DNA of 64,000 nt from Tethya wilhelma (taxonomy: Eukaryota > Porifera > Demospongiae > Tethyida > Tethyidae). The stretch is taken from NCBI GenBank assembly GCA_964030475.1, contig CAXIPT010000008.1, forward strand, positions 5,356,465 to 5,420,464, given 5' to 3'. This document shows positions 34,816 to 46,881 of the stretch, piece after piece. Within the stretch, counting starts at the first letter, position 1, and the number at the start of each line of letters is the position of its first letter. The notes under the pieces were generated by a model, which saw only the letters and a program-made list of their open reading frames with translations, made no database searches and had not been told where the DNA came from. A program made the translations under genes and the position numbers.

Positions 34816-36492
34816 CTATGAGTTGATGGCTCTCAATTCCTTCACAGCGTCAGCAGCATTGGGTCTCCTGGTGGCCTCCTCACTGACACACCGTCGGTAG
34901 AGGTTCACCAGGGCGTGAGGGGACTGGGTGGGGAGGTCCAGTCGACCGGGATGAGGTAGCTTGCCCGTTGCCACCTCCCAGATGATCACGCCAAAGCTCC
35001 AAATGTCAATCTTCTCGGTAGCTCTTTTCCTGTAGACCACCTCAGGCGCCGCCCAGGCAATGGTGAACCCCCTCTGGGCTGTCATGTCTGACGCTGCCTT
35101 GGTCCGTGCTATGCCGACATCAGCAATCTTGGCAATCCCATCCATGAGAAGGATGTTAGGACTCTTAATATCACGATGAACGACCGGGGGTCTCCTCGAG
35201 TGGAGGTAGTGAAGACCTGCCGCGACCCCAACCAGCACCTCCTTCCCATAGATCCCACTCCACTGGTACCTGGGGTCCGATCTCAGAGCTGAGAAGAGGT
35301 CACACTGCATGAGCTCTGTGACCATGTACAGGGAGGTGGGTTGAATGCAGGCACCGTAGAACTGCAAGATGTGTCGATGGCGCAACTTGCTGATCAGATC
35401 GATCTCTTGTTTGAACTGGTCCACCACAATGTTGCTACTGACACGAATCACTTTGATAGCCACTTCATCGACGCCATCTTTGATTCCCTTGTACACCTCA
35501 CCAAACCCCCCTTTGCCAAGGATCCACAGAGAACCATCACTCTTCCTGCAGATTTCTACATCTTTTGGAAGCAGTTCCCAATCGTAGTCATCGACAGAGG
35601 ACAGAGAGGATGAAGAAGAAGGATGTTTGCTACTGGAACCAGGAGGACTCTGATGGGAAACAGAGCTTGAAGCTTCTCCGATAAAATCGTTAAAACTTAG
35701 GTTAAAATCAATCTCATCGATCGGTATGGAGTTGTGGTCTTTCCTGAGGTGACTGCCTCTGGACGAATCAGATCGCCTCTTCTGACGAAATGAGGAGCTT
35801 CGTTTCTTAGCACTGACTGATTTGAGAGGTGGGCGTGGCGATGCTGCATCCTGGATACCTTGAACAATCTTCTTCACTCCAGCTCCGATGAGACCAGTCA
35901 TGAAGTTCACCAGTCCCCCCCCACTGTTGCCGGGGGGAGGGGGGGAGGAGAAGGAACTGTCCCCCGAACTAATACTAGGAGAGGGGGGACTCATTTCCAA
36001 CCGTTTTGGGGAGCGATTGTAGAGATTTGGTTTGGGGATTCGTACGAGACTGAGGGGAGGTGCTGATGGTGAGAAGTCCTCCTCTTCTTGGGCCTCCATT
36101 GGCTGCTCGCTGGTGTCCCCAGGGAGGGTGGGATAGAGGCGGGCAACATTGGGTTGAACCCTCTCAATACTGTCTTTGTCTAGTTTTATTTTCTTTGGGA
36201 CTGGTCTGCTATCGGAGGGAGCTGGTCTCCTTCTTCCACTTGTTGATGAGGAGGAGCCCCTCTCGTTAGCGCAGTTCAGCTTCACAGGAATCCTCTTGTT
36301 CCTCTCAACGACCCCTGGTGTCCTTCGATTCACAGTCGTTGGAGAGCCAAAACCAGGACGTTTTGTTTCTTGAAGTTTCTTTCTCAGCATGGTCTGATAG
36401 AGGGGTCGTGTTGAGGCAGTGATGGGCCCCACGTCCACACCAAGAGAGAGGAGCTTCTTACGCAACTCACCATCTGACAGCAAAGATGCCAT
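34816..36492 (-). CDS. LEM-domain protein kinase (single exon)
   Basis: Uninterrupted 558-residue frame. Residues 1-45 (LLSDGELRKKLLSLGVDVGP..STRPLYQTMLRKKL) match the LEM domain of emerin, LAP2 and MAN1, which binds the chromatin protein BAF. Residues ~45-320 are basic, Ser/Pro-rich and disordered (PVPKKIKLD, KKRSSSFRQKRRSD), likely holding nuclear signals. Residues ~325-555 are a TKL/IRAK-like protein kinase: GKGGFGEVYKG, catalytic Lys in VAIKVI, Glu in FKQEID, HRDIKSPNILL, ADVG in place of DFG (metal-binding Asp kept), WAAPEV and IDIWSFGVIIWE. It should be active. No membrane span. A LEM-kinase fusion is not a family I know. Intronless. Confidence 0.9.
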   Translation of the reverse strand: MASLLSDGELRKKLLSLGVDVGPITASTRPLYQTMLRKKLQETKRPGFGSPTTVNRRTPGVVERNKRIPVKLNCANERGSSSSTSGRRRPAPSDSRPVPKKIKLDKDSIERVQPNVARLYPTLPGDTSEQPMEAQEEEDFSPSAPPLSLVRIPKPNLYNRSPKRLEMSPPSPSISSGDSSFSSPPPPGNSGGGLVNFMTGLIGAGVKKIVQGIQDAASPRPPLKSVSAKKRSSSFRQKRRSDSSRGSHLRKDHNSIPIDEIDFNLSFNDFIGEASSSVSHQSPPGSSSKHPSSSSSLSSVDDYDWELLPKDVEICRKSDGSLWILGKGGFGEVYKGIKDGVDEVAIKVIRVSSNIVVDQFKQEIDLISKLRHRHILQFYGACIQPTSLYMVTELMQCDLFSALRSDPRYQWSGIYGKEVLVGVAAGLHYLHSRRPPVVHRDIKSPNILLMDGIAKIADVGIARTKAASDMTAQRGFTIAWAAPEVVYRKRATEKIDIWSFGVIIWEVATGKLPHPGRLDLPTQSPHALVNLYRRCVSEEATRRPNAADAVKELRAINS

Positions 36493-37882
36493 GCCTTGTT
36501 TAATTAGGACAAGTCACCTTCTCTGAGAAGTGAAATGGATCTAGGAAAAAATAATTAATTATTCACAAAATCAGACATTGAAATTTGAACACATAATCTT
36601 ATAATGCAGCTACTTGCTATATTGTTTGCATGTATGAAGTATTCAGCTTACCAGAATGGTCTGTGAAGCAGAAGATGAAATATAAAAGCAAAGTAGTTTA
36701 GTGTGTGGGAGCTCAAATATTGCTTACTCAGCAGATTTGAGTTTCCCATTACGTCATGTTTTGAATACGACTGTTGAAATTACGTCATTGATTGGGGCAG
36801 NAATGACTTGGGTATCATTGTTGATTAAATATGGCAGTATAAATATGCACACACTTGAGTTGCAGAAGCCGATTTATGTCCAGCCTGTAAGGTGAGTTTT
36901 GTCCCAGTTGGCATTATATAGAGTGTTTAAGTGTTTCACACTACATGCACACACTTTTATAGTAGGAGCAATTCCATGTCCGTTCTAAGGTATGGACTCT
37001 CAATCTTACACTTCCCATGTTCACAGACTTAACTTGCACACACCATTTGAGATTTAGAGCCAGAGGTGAAGCCAAGAATTATAAGACTGTGAAGATTCTT
37101 AGGGTCTATAATAAAATATATATATATATAACAAACCAAAAAGTTGTAATGTAAATGAGAAGGAATGGAAAAAAAAATCTTTCATTCAAATCATTTCATT
37201 TTAAAGATTTATATTAGTATTGACCAACTGGCAGTCTTCATAGTTGCATGCAAATAGAAATTGAAGGGAACGTGAAGTCTGTCATAATATGTAACAGAAA
37301 AGGAGGATAATTATATAGAATTGCCTTCATTCACATTCAAATGGAACTTAATATCATAAAGATGGGTTTCTATACAGGTTACTACAGTTGCTGGTGGAAT
37401 TATGTATACATTTTTGTTCTATACTACAATACATACACTAGATATCAGTTGTGGAATTGATAATAGGCATACACTGGCTGTGTGTGGTATTTCCACTGGC
37501 CCACACACACAGCCTCTCTCTCTCTCTCTCTCTCTCTCAGCTGAGGTACGATGGCTAACTTACAGTTCCCTTCTCAACGGTCTCAGTGAGCATGACATCA
37601 CTTGTTATATAGGGAAGTATCGCCATGGCAATGAGGAGACCATCAACCCTCCACCCAGTGCAGTTTGTGAGGACTTTTTTTCAGCAGTAAAACTTATCAT
37701 GAACAGCAGCCTAGCTACAAGTAATGACAAACAGCCAAACAACACAAACAATCACATATAGCTGACAACAGTACTAAATCCATACAATGAAATTGAAACC
37801 AAAGTGGAAGGGGTAAATTGAAATGGCCGGGAATTGAAATTATTAGGAGTACTAGTGCATGAGTTTGTTTCAGTGGAGATAG
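36493..37882. other. Intergenic region, LEM kinase promoter and VWA3B 3' flank
   Basis: About 1.4 kb without a convincing gene. It has one unresolved base at 36801, a short TA repeat near 37118 and a CT run at 37517-37538. A plus-strand frame after that CT run (to 37761) looks like an exon with an acceptor, but no in-frame upstream exon could be found. Confidence 0.5.
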
Positions 37883-40800
37883 CTAGCTAGCACTGTATTC
37901 ACTCTGGACACTCTCTGTTGTTTCACTGAGAGTGGAGAGAGAGGCAGCTGGAGTCAGCCCTATGTTGGCACTGATGAACTTTACTGCCGACTGGTAGTAA
38001 TCTTCACTCACCCAGAAACAACGAGTGGGCTCTACCGGGTCCCTGTGTGTGTGTGTGTGTGTGTGATTGTGATATTTTGTTTACAAATAGCTAGACTCAC
38101 TGTTGTCCATCACAGAACTCCACCAGCAGCTGCTCATTGCCAGCTGGCCTCTGGATCTCACCTGGCATGAACATACCACTGCCTGCAATGGACCATGTCA
38201 TCGGTGAATGGAGTATGATTTAATGTATACATGAGTGTTAGTGCACAGCTTACGAGGTTGAGCCAGAGCCAGCACTTTATCTCCTATCCTCAAAGGTCTT
38301 TGTCTTGTCAGTTTGGGACTGTACATGTGGACTATCTCCTGTTCTTGGCTGCTTCCATTGGCCCATTTTATCGCGTACCATTGCCTGGTCCCCTCCACCT
38401 GCTCTATCACTGTTCCTGTAGCACAATATAATGTCAATATTACATCATCACAATTACATCACCATTACATCAGCATAATTGAGTACCTGGGTAGTAAAGT
38501 CCATCGCTATCCTTCCTTGCAATGACAGCCTGGCCAACCCATGCCTTCTCTTTCCTCTCAATGTACTCCACGTCGCTGCGGTGTTTGGCTCTGGCCAGGT
38601 GGTAGACCTCGTGCCGAGGGAGGAGGGACTGGGCTCCATCGTACAGCTCCACCGTGAAATGAAGACCACTATCAGCCACACCTACTATCTTGCCTGGGGC
38701 GTAGCTGTAGGGATAGTCGGGGTGAAGAGCAGCTACTGTGTCTCCAAGCTGGAATGGTTTCTGGGCGTCCTGCAGGTCAGTGATGATGTTCGCCATGTGA
38801 ATTGTTTCCAGGTCATGACTAGCATCTTGTACTTGGTAGTGAAACTGTCCTGCAGGACGAGTAACAATGCCTCGATAATACCATCCATCGTCAGGCCAAC
38901 GAGCTAGGACGTCCTGATTGACTAGTGGGTCAGATTCATCTGGAAAGCCGAGCTCAGCAGAATCCAAGTGACGTACCGAAAGTAGACTATTGTCAAGTTT
39001 GTCATGTGTGGGTGTGGCCTTTTGATGAGTGGGTGTGGTCAGTGGGGTGTGAGGATGTAATGGTGTGACTTGTGGTGTCTCCAACTTCTCATGGAGGGGA
39101 GTTGCTAGGGGTGTGTCAACATGGTCATGAGGGGGGGTACCAGGAGGACTGGGAGAGGGACTGTTGCCATGACTACTAGGCTGCTGAGAGGAATGGCCAG
39201 GTGACTCCAGACCATCTGGTGACTTCTCACGACCTTCTTCATTCAGATGTTCATTATCATCTTCTTCTTGAATGCTTTCATTGTCACTCCAATCAGTGCC
39301 CACGCCACGAGACTCCTTCAAGGGTTCGGTCTCTATTCCTTTGTCCTCCATTAGGGGTCCAGTGTTCACCCCCTGGTCACAATAATGGCCCTCCTCAGGA
39401 GCTCCAATAGTCTCAGCAGTGGACTGGGTAATATGCTGGTGGTTGTCACGAGCAGAAAAAGTATCATTCAGTTTCTTTGACAGCCTCTCTTCCAGCTCTG
39501 ACTGTCGATGCTGGATGGTGTCCATAGCTTGAAGACACTCTTCCAGCCTCTCACTTTGACTTCTCTGCTGCTCAAGAAGAAGAGGGATATCATTGATGGC
39601 CGACTCTCCCTCGGCAGATCTCAAGAGAGATGGAACATGTTGTGGAGAAACTTGTGACGAATTTGTTTCTGTTTTGGGCTCATCTTCATTCTCACTGCTG
39701 TGCAGCTGTGAAGAAGAGGAGGCACTGGGAATGTGAACGCTGCTCCTTGACTCACTCTTCAGAGTCTCACACTCACTGCCAGAACAGAAATAGGACTCAT
39801 TTTCAGAATGAGAGCGAGAACATTTGCTTGATTTCATTCCAATACTGTCTATTCTGGCCCGGATGTACTTGCAGGTGGTGTTGTAGGTGGACATTGCTAT
39901 CTTCACCATCCCTCTCCGACTGCATGTCACAATTCTTCCATTGAACACCATGACAGAGTGGAGGGCGTGGCTTTTACGGCTGTCGGCTGGGAGCACCTGA
40001 ACTATTCCTGGGATATAGTAGTCACATGATCCATCGTAGGCAGGATGTGGACCCTTTCGTGTCCTAACTCTCACAAACACGTAATCTCCGACCTGCAGGA
40101 CAGGACACGGACCTGCTCCACTGACCTGTAGGACGTGTTTGACGAGAGTTGGAGTTGCGACACCATCAGCTAGTTGGACAACCACATGTCTGTTGTCAGA
40201 AATACTTGTAACCACACCTGGATAATCAACAAACATGTATTAATAATTCAATAACAATGATGTAATGATGATGTAATAGCATACCAGGATAGTAAAATCC
40301 ATCTTCTTTTGAGCGTGCAATGACCTTTTGACCTTTCAGCGATATGAGACGGGGGTTGGTGGTCTTCCGTGACGACCCCTTGGGGGGAGGGGAGGGGGTG
40401 TACGAGTGGAGCTGTAGCTGGTCAATCAGCTCAACAAGACTTTCAGCAGACGTTGTTGAATACAGAGCAGTTGAGGTATCTCCTACAAGGGGCAGGACAT
40501 TTGGTCTTAATTACCTAATTAAATTATGAGCATTAAATGGTGAAACTACAAGTGACTCACCACCAATACTGTTGAGACTGGTTCCTGATGGCAATCTGAG
40601 ACGGCTATCCACATCGTGTGACTTATGACCATTTGTTGATTTTGATTGGCTGGCCTCATTTCTCAGAGATTCCGAGTAGCGTTTAAACTCCTTCGCTCGT
40701 TGAATTTCCTTTTCAAGAAGGTCAAAGTCCATTTGTGGGCGTGGCCATCCTAATTCTTCGAGTACACCCCTCAGGACGTCTCTATGTTGCTGATAGAAGA

Positions 40801-43800
40801 CTTCTGATTGGTCAGTGACTCCACAGCTGTCTCTGACAGCCTCCCTTTGGTCCATTGGTATGGCACTCCAAGCCAGTCGAGACAACCTGTTCCAATAGAT
40901 GCCCACCTGTCTCTCCAGTTTCTCTTCATATGCGGGTAGATTCACCCCCAGTGGATTAATAAGAGTCACTTTTTGACCTTTACTAACATGAGCCAGTGGA
41001 AAGACAGAGTCAAAGACCTTGGATGAGACATGTTTGTCTAAGATTGGAACGTGTTTGGCTGTGTGGGGGATGGAGGTCGGTCCCAGAGCATCCATCAGAG
41101 TCAGGTTGAGGGCTGCCAGGCTGTTTTTCTCCAACCATCTATTGAGGAAGTGTAAACAATGAGAATTAACACACACATCATTAGCAAAGGTTGTGACAAC
41201 TCACTTTCTTGAGGACATTAACACTTTAGTCTTCTTTGCTGGCACATCATTAGTGGCCTTGTTAACAGCAGTTATATGATGATGCTTCTTAGTTCTACTC
41301 TTCTTTGTCCTTGGCTTCTTCCTTGCAGCCTGGCACTCTGACAAGAGCTCATCAGCCATCTTCATCTGTTCCAGGGCTAAACTTATCTCCCTCTCCAAAG
41401 TTTCAATGTCCTCTCCCTGAACACATCAACATCATGTACACTTACACTAACTGTGTCTCTACAACAACAACTGATGTACCTGGTATGTTTTGGGTCCCTC
41501 TCTGTCACTGACATCCTCAGAGACATAATGGTACCTGCAGCACAAAGACAGATGGGAGTGTAGTCATTCACTAGCTGTTCCATCGTGTGATGCTCCAGCT
41601 GGCTCACCTTCCTCCAGTTGTGCTGGCCAGCTGTGCCATGAACTGGTTAGCCTTGGAGTCGGCACAATTGAAGGAGATGGTGTGAACAGGTAGTCTTGGC
41701 AGCTGTTCCAATTCCTTAAGCACTTCCTCCACATCTTGGTCTGGTCTGCCATCACTCAACAAGTAGACTCCTTCCACCCCAGGCAGAGAGAGGGCCTTCA
41801 TCAGAGCTAGCATGGTGTTGGAGCTACCCTCGGCTCTCAACCCCTCCACCCACTCTGAGGCTGCCTGGAGGTTCTCATCTGATGTAGCCACCAGTTCTTC
41901 CCTCCACGCACTAACAGCTGAGTTAAAGTGAAGCAATGTAAACTCCTCTTTCTCGTGCAGCTGATCCTATTTGTTGAATCGGAATTTATAAATGATGTAA
42001 TGATTACATAATTCTATTAATATTTTACCTTGAGGAGTTGTTGAATCTTATCCTTAACGAGACTCAATCTCTCTCCCAATGATGCTGATGTATCAATCAC
42101 CATGGCAACCTTATCTTCAACAAGTGTCCCAAACATTTCTCTGCTCCCACTCTTGAGCCAATCAAGACGAGACTGACACGCCCCCATAACTGAGGTCACC
42201 TTGTCACAATACTTCCTGTGGGTGTGGTCACTCAGCTGAATATGGACCACACCTTCCTTCTGTAACCTGTGTATGCATGCATTATTATGATCATTAGGTT
42301 TAAATTCAGCATAAATGTGAAAGAACCCTATAGATATGGATTAGAACATTCTCCCCACCCATTCTCCCTCATTCACTATGAGTATCTACCGTGTAGCAGG
42401 AAATTTTCGTTGGTGCAAAATTTTGTATAAACGCGCTAGAAAAAATTTTCGTAGTTTTAAATTTCGTATACGGGGCGCACGCTCATATAAAGTAAATGTG
42501 GAAGTTAAATTTTCGCAGTTTTAATTTTCGTATATTTGAACCGCATACGAAATATACGAAAATTTCCACCATACGAAAATTTCCCGCTATACGGTATTTA
42601 ACGTACCGAATGTGAACAAACTCCTTGCAGTACTGAGCATGTACCAACTTCTTCTGAGGGATCTACAGCAGAGATCAGGAGAGAAACTAGTCATTGCACA
42701 ATCATCTGAGATGTCACAAACCATTTCAATAGCTCCTGTCTCCCTGTGCCTAGCTGGTTGGATCATCTTCACACGGCCATTGCAATGAAGGAAGGCCAGA
42801 CCAGATACAAAGTCTGAAAACATCAACCTGTTTGATTTCAGACCATGAGTCTAGGAGCAAAAAAAGTCATTATTATTATCAGCTAATGCCTTTCAATTTG
42901 GACCAATAAACAGTTTACCTCTAGCCATTGTTTAGATGTCATGAACTCCTCACTGTTGCTATGCGAACTAGAATCAGCAAAGCGTTCAGAGGAGAGCTCA
43001 AGTTGAAGAGCCTGCACTTCAGCCAAAGCATCCCTGGCTTGACTCAGTTCATCCCACACAAGAGATATCTCTTTGTCTGGAAGCTGCTCTGATAATGACG
43101 TGACCATTGCACCCTCTTCATGATGAGCTGACAGGGGTGGAGCCTCCTGCGACAAAAAACTTGAACAGGAAGAGAGGAGGGGATTTCCCTTTGCAGGGAG
43201 TGGATTGTGGGTGTGGCAGTTTCCTCCCAACGTACTGGCTAGGTGTTGGTATTGTTTAAGAGCCACAAGAGATTGGCAATCATACACCACCACATTGACA
43301 GGGGGCGAGGCAGCTGCTGGGAGCTGCATGGGGACAGAGGGATACAAGTCAGTGATGGAGAGACTGACATTATTGCAATTGGTACGTACGTACCTTTTCA
43401 AGAAGAAGGTCGTTAGCTCTCAGCGTTCCCTCGCCATGACAGAACAAGTAGATCCCTTCAACCTGCAGCAGACGGAAGAGACCTCATAAGATTCTGCCAA
43501 TATATCACATGACATTACTGACCTCCGAATACGACCGAGCCATTTTAATGGCTTCCAAGACATTAGTTTTGAGGGGAGGAGTTTGGGGTGTGGTCTTCTC
43601 TACCCATTCCAGTGCTCTGCCAACTGTATCATTGTCACTTCTAACCAAATCATCTTTGAAACTCTCCACACTTGCACAGCACCTGTTAACCAATGTCAAT
43701 CGACCATTAGAGATATGCAGGCTACAAAAATCAACAGAGATCTACGTACCTTATTATGTTGAACGTTTCTACATGACTGAACTGCTCTGATACGACATCA

Positions 43801-44553
43801 CTTGCAATCTTCAAGTAAGGCTTCAACTGAGCATGCTCAGTAGCACAGCTATCTATCACCATGACAACACGTCTTTCGCAGACCACACCAAATGACAATC
43901 GGCTAGAAATGGTATACAATGTGTGTTAGGTACCGTACTGCACACAGAATAGATTATCTACAGCTACAGTACACGACTAACACACCTTCCTGTTGTCAGC
44001 CACTCATGTCTGGCCTTGAGAAGATCCACTGCTTCTTGTAGCTGCCTCTGGACAGGCTCAAACTCATCCGTGTTGCAGATCTGGTCAAATATATCACAAT
44101 AAAATAAAGGATGCATTTATGATAAATTGAACCTAACATTGTAAATGGTTCCAGCTGAGTCGGGGTGTCTTGTGAAGAGGCCATCTCCGTACCGCGACTT
44201 GACACTGGTCCCGTTCACACTACCTGCACAGGAAGAAATCACAGATAGTGTAGAAACTCTCTCTCTCTCATCTCCCTATAAATCAGCGGGTGGTAAAGAC
44301 GGACAGCAAAGGCCTACCTTTCTTCTGTTTGAAGCCTAGACGAGGAAGGAGCTGATCCAAAGTCAGTCCTCTGCTCGATAAACCGTACACCTGAGAGATA
44401 ATTTTGAAATTATTACCCACAGCAGAAGAACCGCAAACACAACACATGGTCACTAACTTTGAGCCAATCGCTGGAGGACACTTGCAGCACCGCAGCCAGT
44501 GGGGAGCTTGCAGCGGCAACTGGAGTGGAAGATGATTGCATCTCTTCCGCCAT
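37883..44553 (-). CDS. VWA3B: VWA3B-like protein: VWA domains plus Tudor-like DUF4537 repeats
   Basis: Large protein of about 1,500 residues, many exons. The start at 44553 reads MAEEMQSSSTPVAAAS. Then WLKVYGLSSRGLTLDQLLPR, GFKQKK, SRYGDGLF and GTIYNI match the VWA3 N-terminus. Three VWA-like modules follow, each with a MIDAS-like start: VVMVIDSCAT, VVVYDCQS and VAMVIDTSASLGERL. The third is the most canonical, with TLLHFNS, SNTMLALMKAL, GVYLLSDGRPD and VHTISFNC. The 38470-40510 exons hold several Tudor/DUF4537-like units (DYPGVVTSISD, VIARKDSDGLYYPG) separated by a Ser/Pro/Thr-rich stretch with repeated TPLHEKLETP-like units. VWA3 proteins are linked with cilia. The 3' exon acceptor at 38042 is formed by (CA)n. 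Confidence 0.85.
42387..42596. mobile_element. MITE family A copy in a VWA3B intron
   Basis: 210-bp noncoding element with termini TACCGTGTAGCAGGAAATTT and AAATTTCCCGCTATACGGTA as inverted repeats, and internal CGAAAATT/TTTTCGTATA units repeated in both orientations. Confidence 0.85.
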
Positions 44554-44713
44554 TTCTCTGCAATCACAAAAGATCAGAATCCATTCAAGAGCTGTTACTA
44601 TTTTGCATACCAAGTTGCTAAGAGGTGGGAGGGGCTTGCTTGGTGTGCGTTAATTAGAACCAGGTCCTTTCTAATTAACGCCCATCCGTACCCCTTTCTA
44701 GAATTCTCTTACC
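44554..44713. promoter_or_regulatory. Divergent promoter region VWA3B / USP12-46
   Basis: 160 bp between start codons. It contains an inverted pair of the window's recurring motif, GCGTTAATTAGAACC and TTTCTAATTAACGCCC (44647-44682). Confidence 0.6.
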
Positions 44714-45581
44714 ATGGTAAGTTTCTTTGTTGACGAGAAATAACTCTCTCCACCATGTTAATGAGTGTGTTGTCTATTCCAGGGACAAGGGGGCTCCCAG
44801 TTCGAAAGGTCACTGGATCATTTACCAGAGGGGGAGCACTACCATGGCCTAGCTAATGTAAGTTGCTGGCATTATTATGACAATGTAGTTGTATTCACAA
44901 TACTCTTTATGTATTATCCATTAGTTTGGTAACACTTGTTATGCCAACTCTGTGCTGCAAGCTCTCTTCTACTGCCAGCCATTTCGTGAGAAGATCCTCT
45001 CCTACAAGAGACCGCCATCGCAGTCAGAGCAGCAGGAGGAGAAAGGCCAGCCCTCCCCCGACACACTCCTCTCAGTGCTGGCCGACCTCTTTCGACTCAT
45101 TGCTACCTCCAAGAAGAAGTTTGCAGTGATCCAGCCAAAGAAGTTCATCACTAAAGTTAAATCAGAGAATGGTAAGGGTCTAAAGGTCGTCCACTGTTTG
45201 TCTGCCAGCCTCTGCAGGGAATTATGATTGTTTTCATTAAATTATCTCATAGAACTGTTTAACAACATGCAACAGCAAGATGCTCATGAGTTCCTCAACT
45301 ATTTGCTCAACACGGTGGCAGATTTGGTAGCTGGTGAGTGTGTGTGTGTGTCATACTAGTAGCTCTTGTGTAATGTCGTTGGTTGGTGTTTGTTTTCAGC
45401 TGAGCATAGAGCAGAAGGTCTTCCTCCAGGACCAACCTGGGTGCACGAGATATTTCAAGGAGTCCTCACAAATGAAACCAAGTGTCTGTGTTGTGAGACT
45501 GTCAGCAGTAAGGACGAGGACTTTCTCGATCTCTCTGTGGATGTTGATCAGAACACCTCTCTCACCCACTGCCTCAAGTGA

Positions 45582-45625
<44 letters not shown>

Positions 45626-46199
45626 GACACGGTGAAACTAATGTTCACTACAATGCATTATCTATTAAGATACAAGGCCATAACTCCCATTTGGTAACGG
45701 GTTATGGCCTTGTATTGCAAACATGTTACCTAATGAATTTGTGAAATGAACCATGTGTAACATAGAAGCTAGTGATTTATCACTACTAGTATCCTCAGAA
45801 TAGCACCCTGGTGGATTTGACACTAACGTTTAGCTCCATCATGTTGTCTTGTTCCCCAGGGAGTTCTCCTACACTGAGACCCTCTCTAAGGACTCCAAGT
45901 ACTACTGTGAGAGCTGCTGCAGTAAACAAGAGGCCACAAAGAGGCTGCGAGTGAAGAAGCTGCCTCAGATCCTGGCTCTCCATCTCAAGAGGTTCAAGTA
46001 CATGGAGCACAGCAATCGCTACACCAAGCTCTCCTACAGGGTGGTGTTTCCATGGGAGCTGAAGCTCTTCAATACGGTATGGTATTTCACACTATTGTTG
46101 TTCACACACACAGTCGCCATGTTTCCTTCTCCACAGTCTGATGATGCTGAGAATCCAGACAGGATGTATGATCTAATAGGAGTAGTAGTTCACTGCGGC

Positions 46200-46256
<57 letters not shown>

Positions 46257-46846
46257 TGTGTGACTTACAATGAGGCATCTTTCCAAGGCTGTCTGTACTC
46301 TGAGAGGATCGTGACAGAGATCATCACCTCTGTCTGCCACAAGATCCAGACTCCTAGCTAGCAACATGACTGCATCGTAGGCACTAGTGGCCCTCGAGTG
46401 GGGAAGATAGAGAGACAAATCAACTTCACTTAGAGAGGGAAACAGCTGCTTGGTCTTGGTGAGGAGCTGAGAATGAAATTGGTTTAAAGGTAGATCCTGC
46501 AATATGAGTGAGAGTGGTAAAATTTGACTTATTTACATGCCATGCAATTGGCAATTTTTTTTCACACTATGACATAATGAAATTGTAGCAATAGCCACTA
46601 ATAACTAACGTACCAATGAAGGAAACTTGACTCCATCAATGAATATGACCAGTTTGCTTGCAATCTCAAGTATTTCATCATCCGCACAGTCTTCATCATT
46701 ATCCCTAGGCTTTCTACGATCATTTGACCTCCACCAGTCTGGGTCATAATAGGCTGGTAATATCCACACATGATCAGCAGTAGTTAGGTCATATTCACGA
46801 GCCTATAGAAATTGAAAGCTGTACATATAGTACATAATATAAGTTT

Positions 46847-46881
<35 letters not shown>

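Noticed and set aside
36801..36801. Undetermined base as a sign of a scaffold gap
   Set aside because: A single N (as at 4281) indicates an ambiguous call, not a sized gap; flanking sequence is continuous.
37402..37761. Plus-strand frame with an acceptor-like CT run, possible exon (WLTYSSLLNGLSEHD)
   Set aside because: The only upstream donor-bearing frame (ending 36895) joins to it with an immediate stop, and no family is recognised.
42241..42386. Possible extra VWA3B exon before the MITE
   Set aside because: No open frame with splice signals resembling the VWA module was found there.
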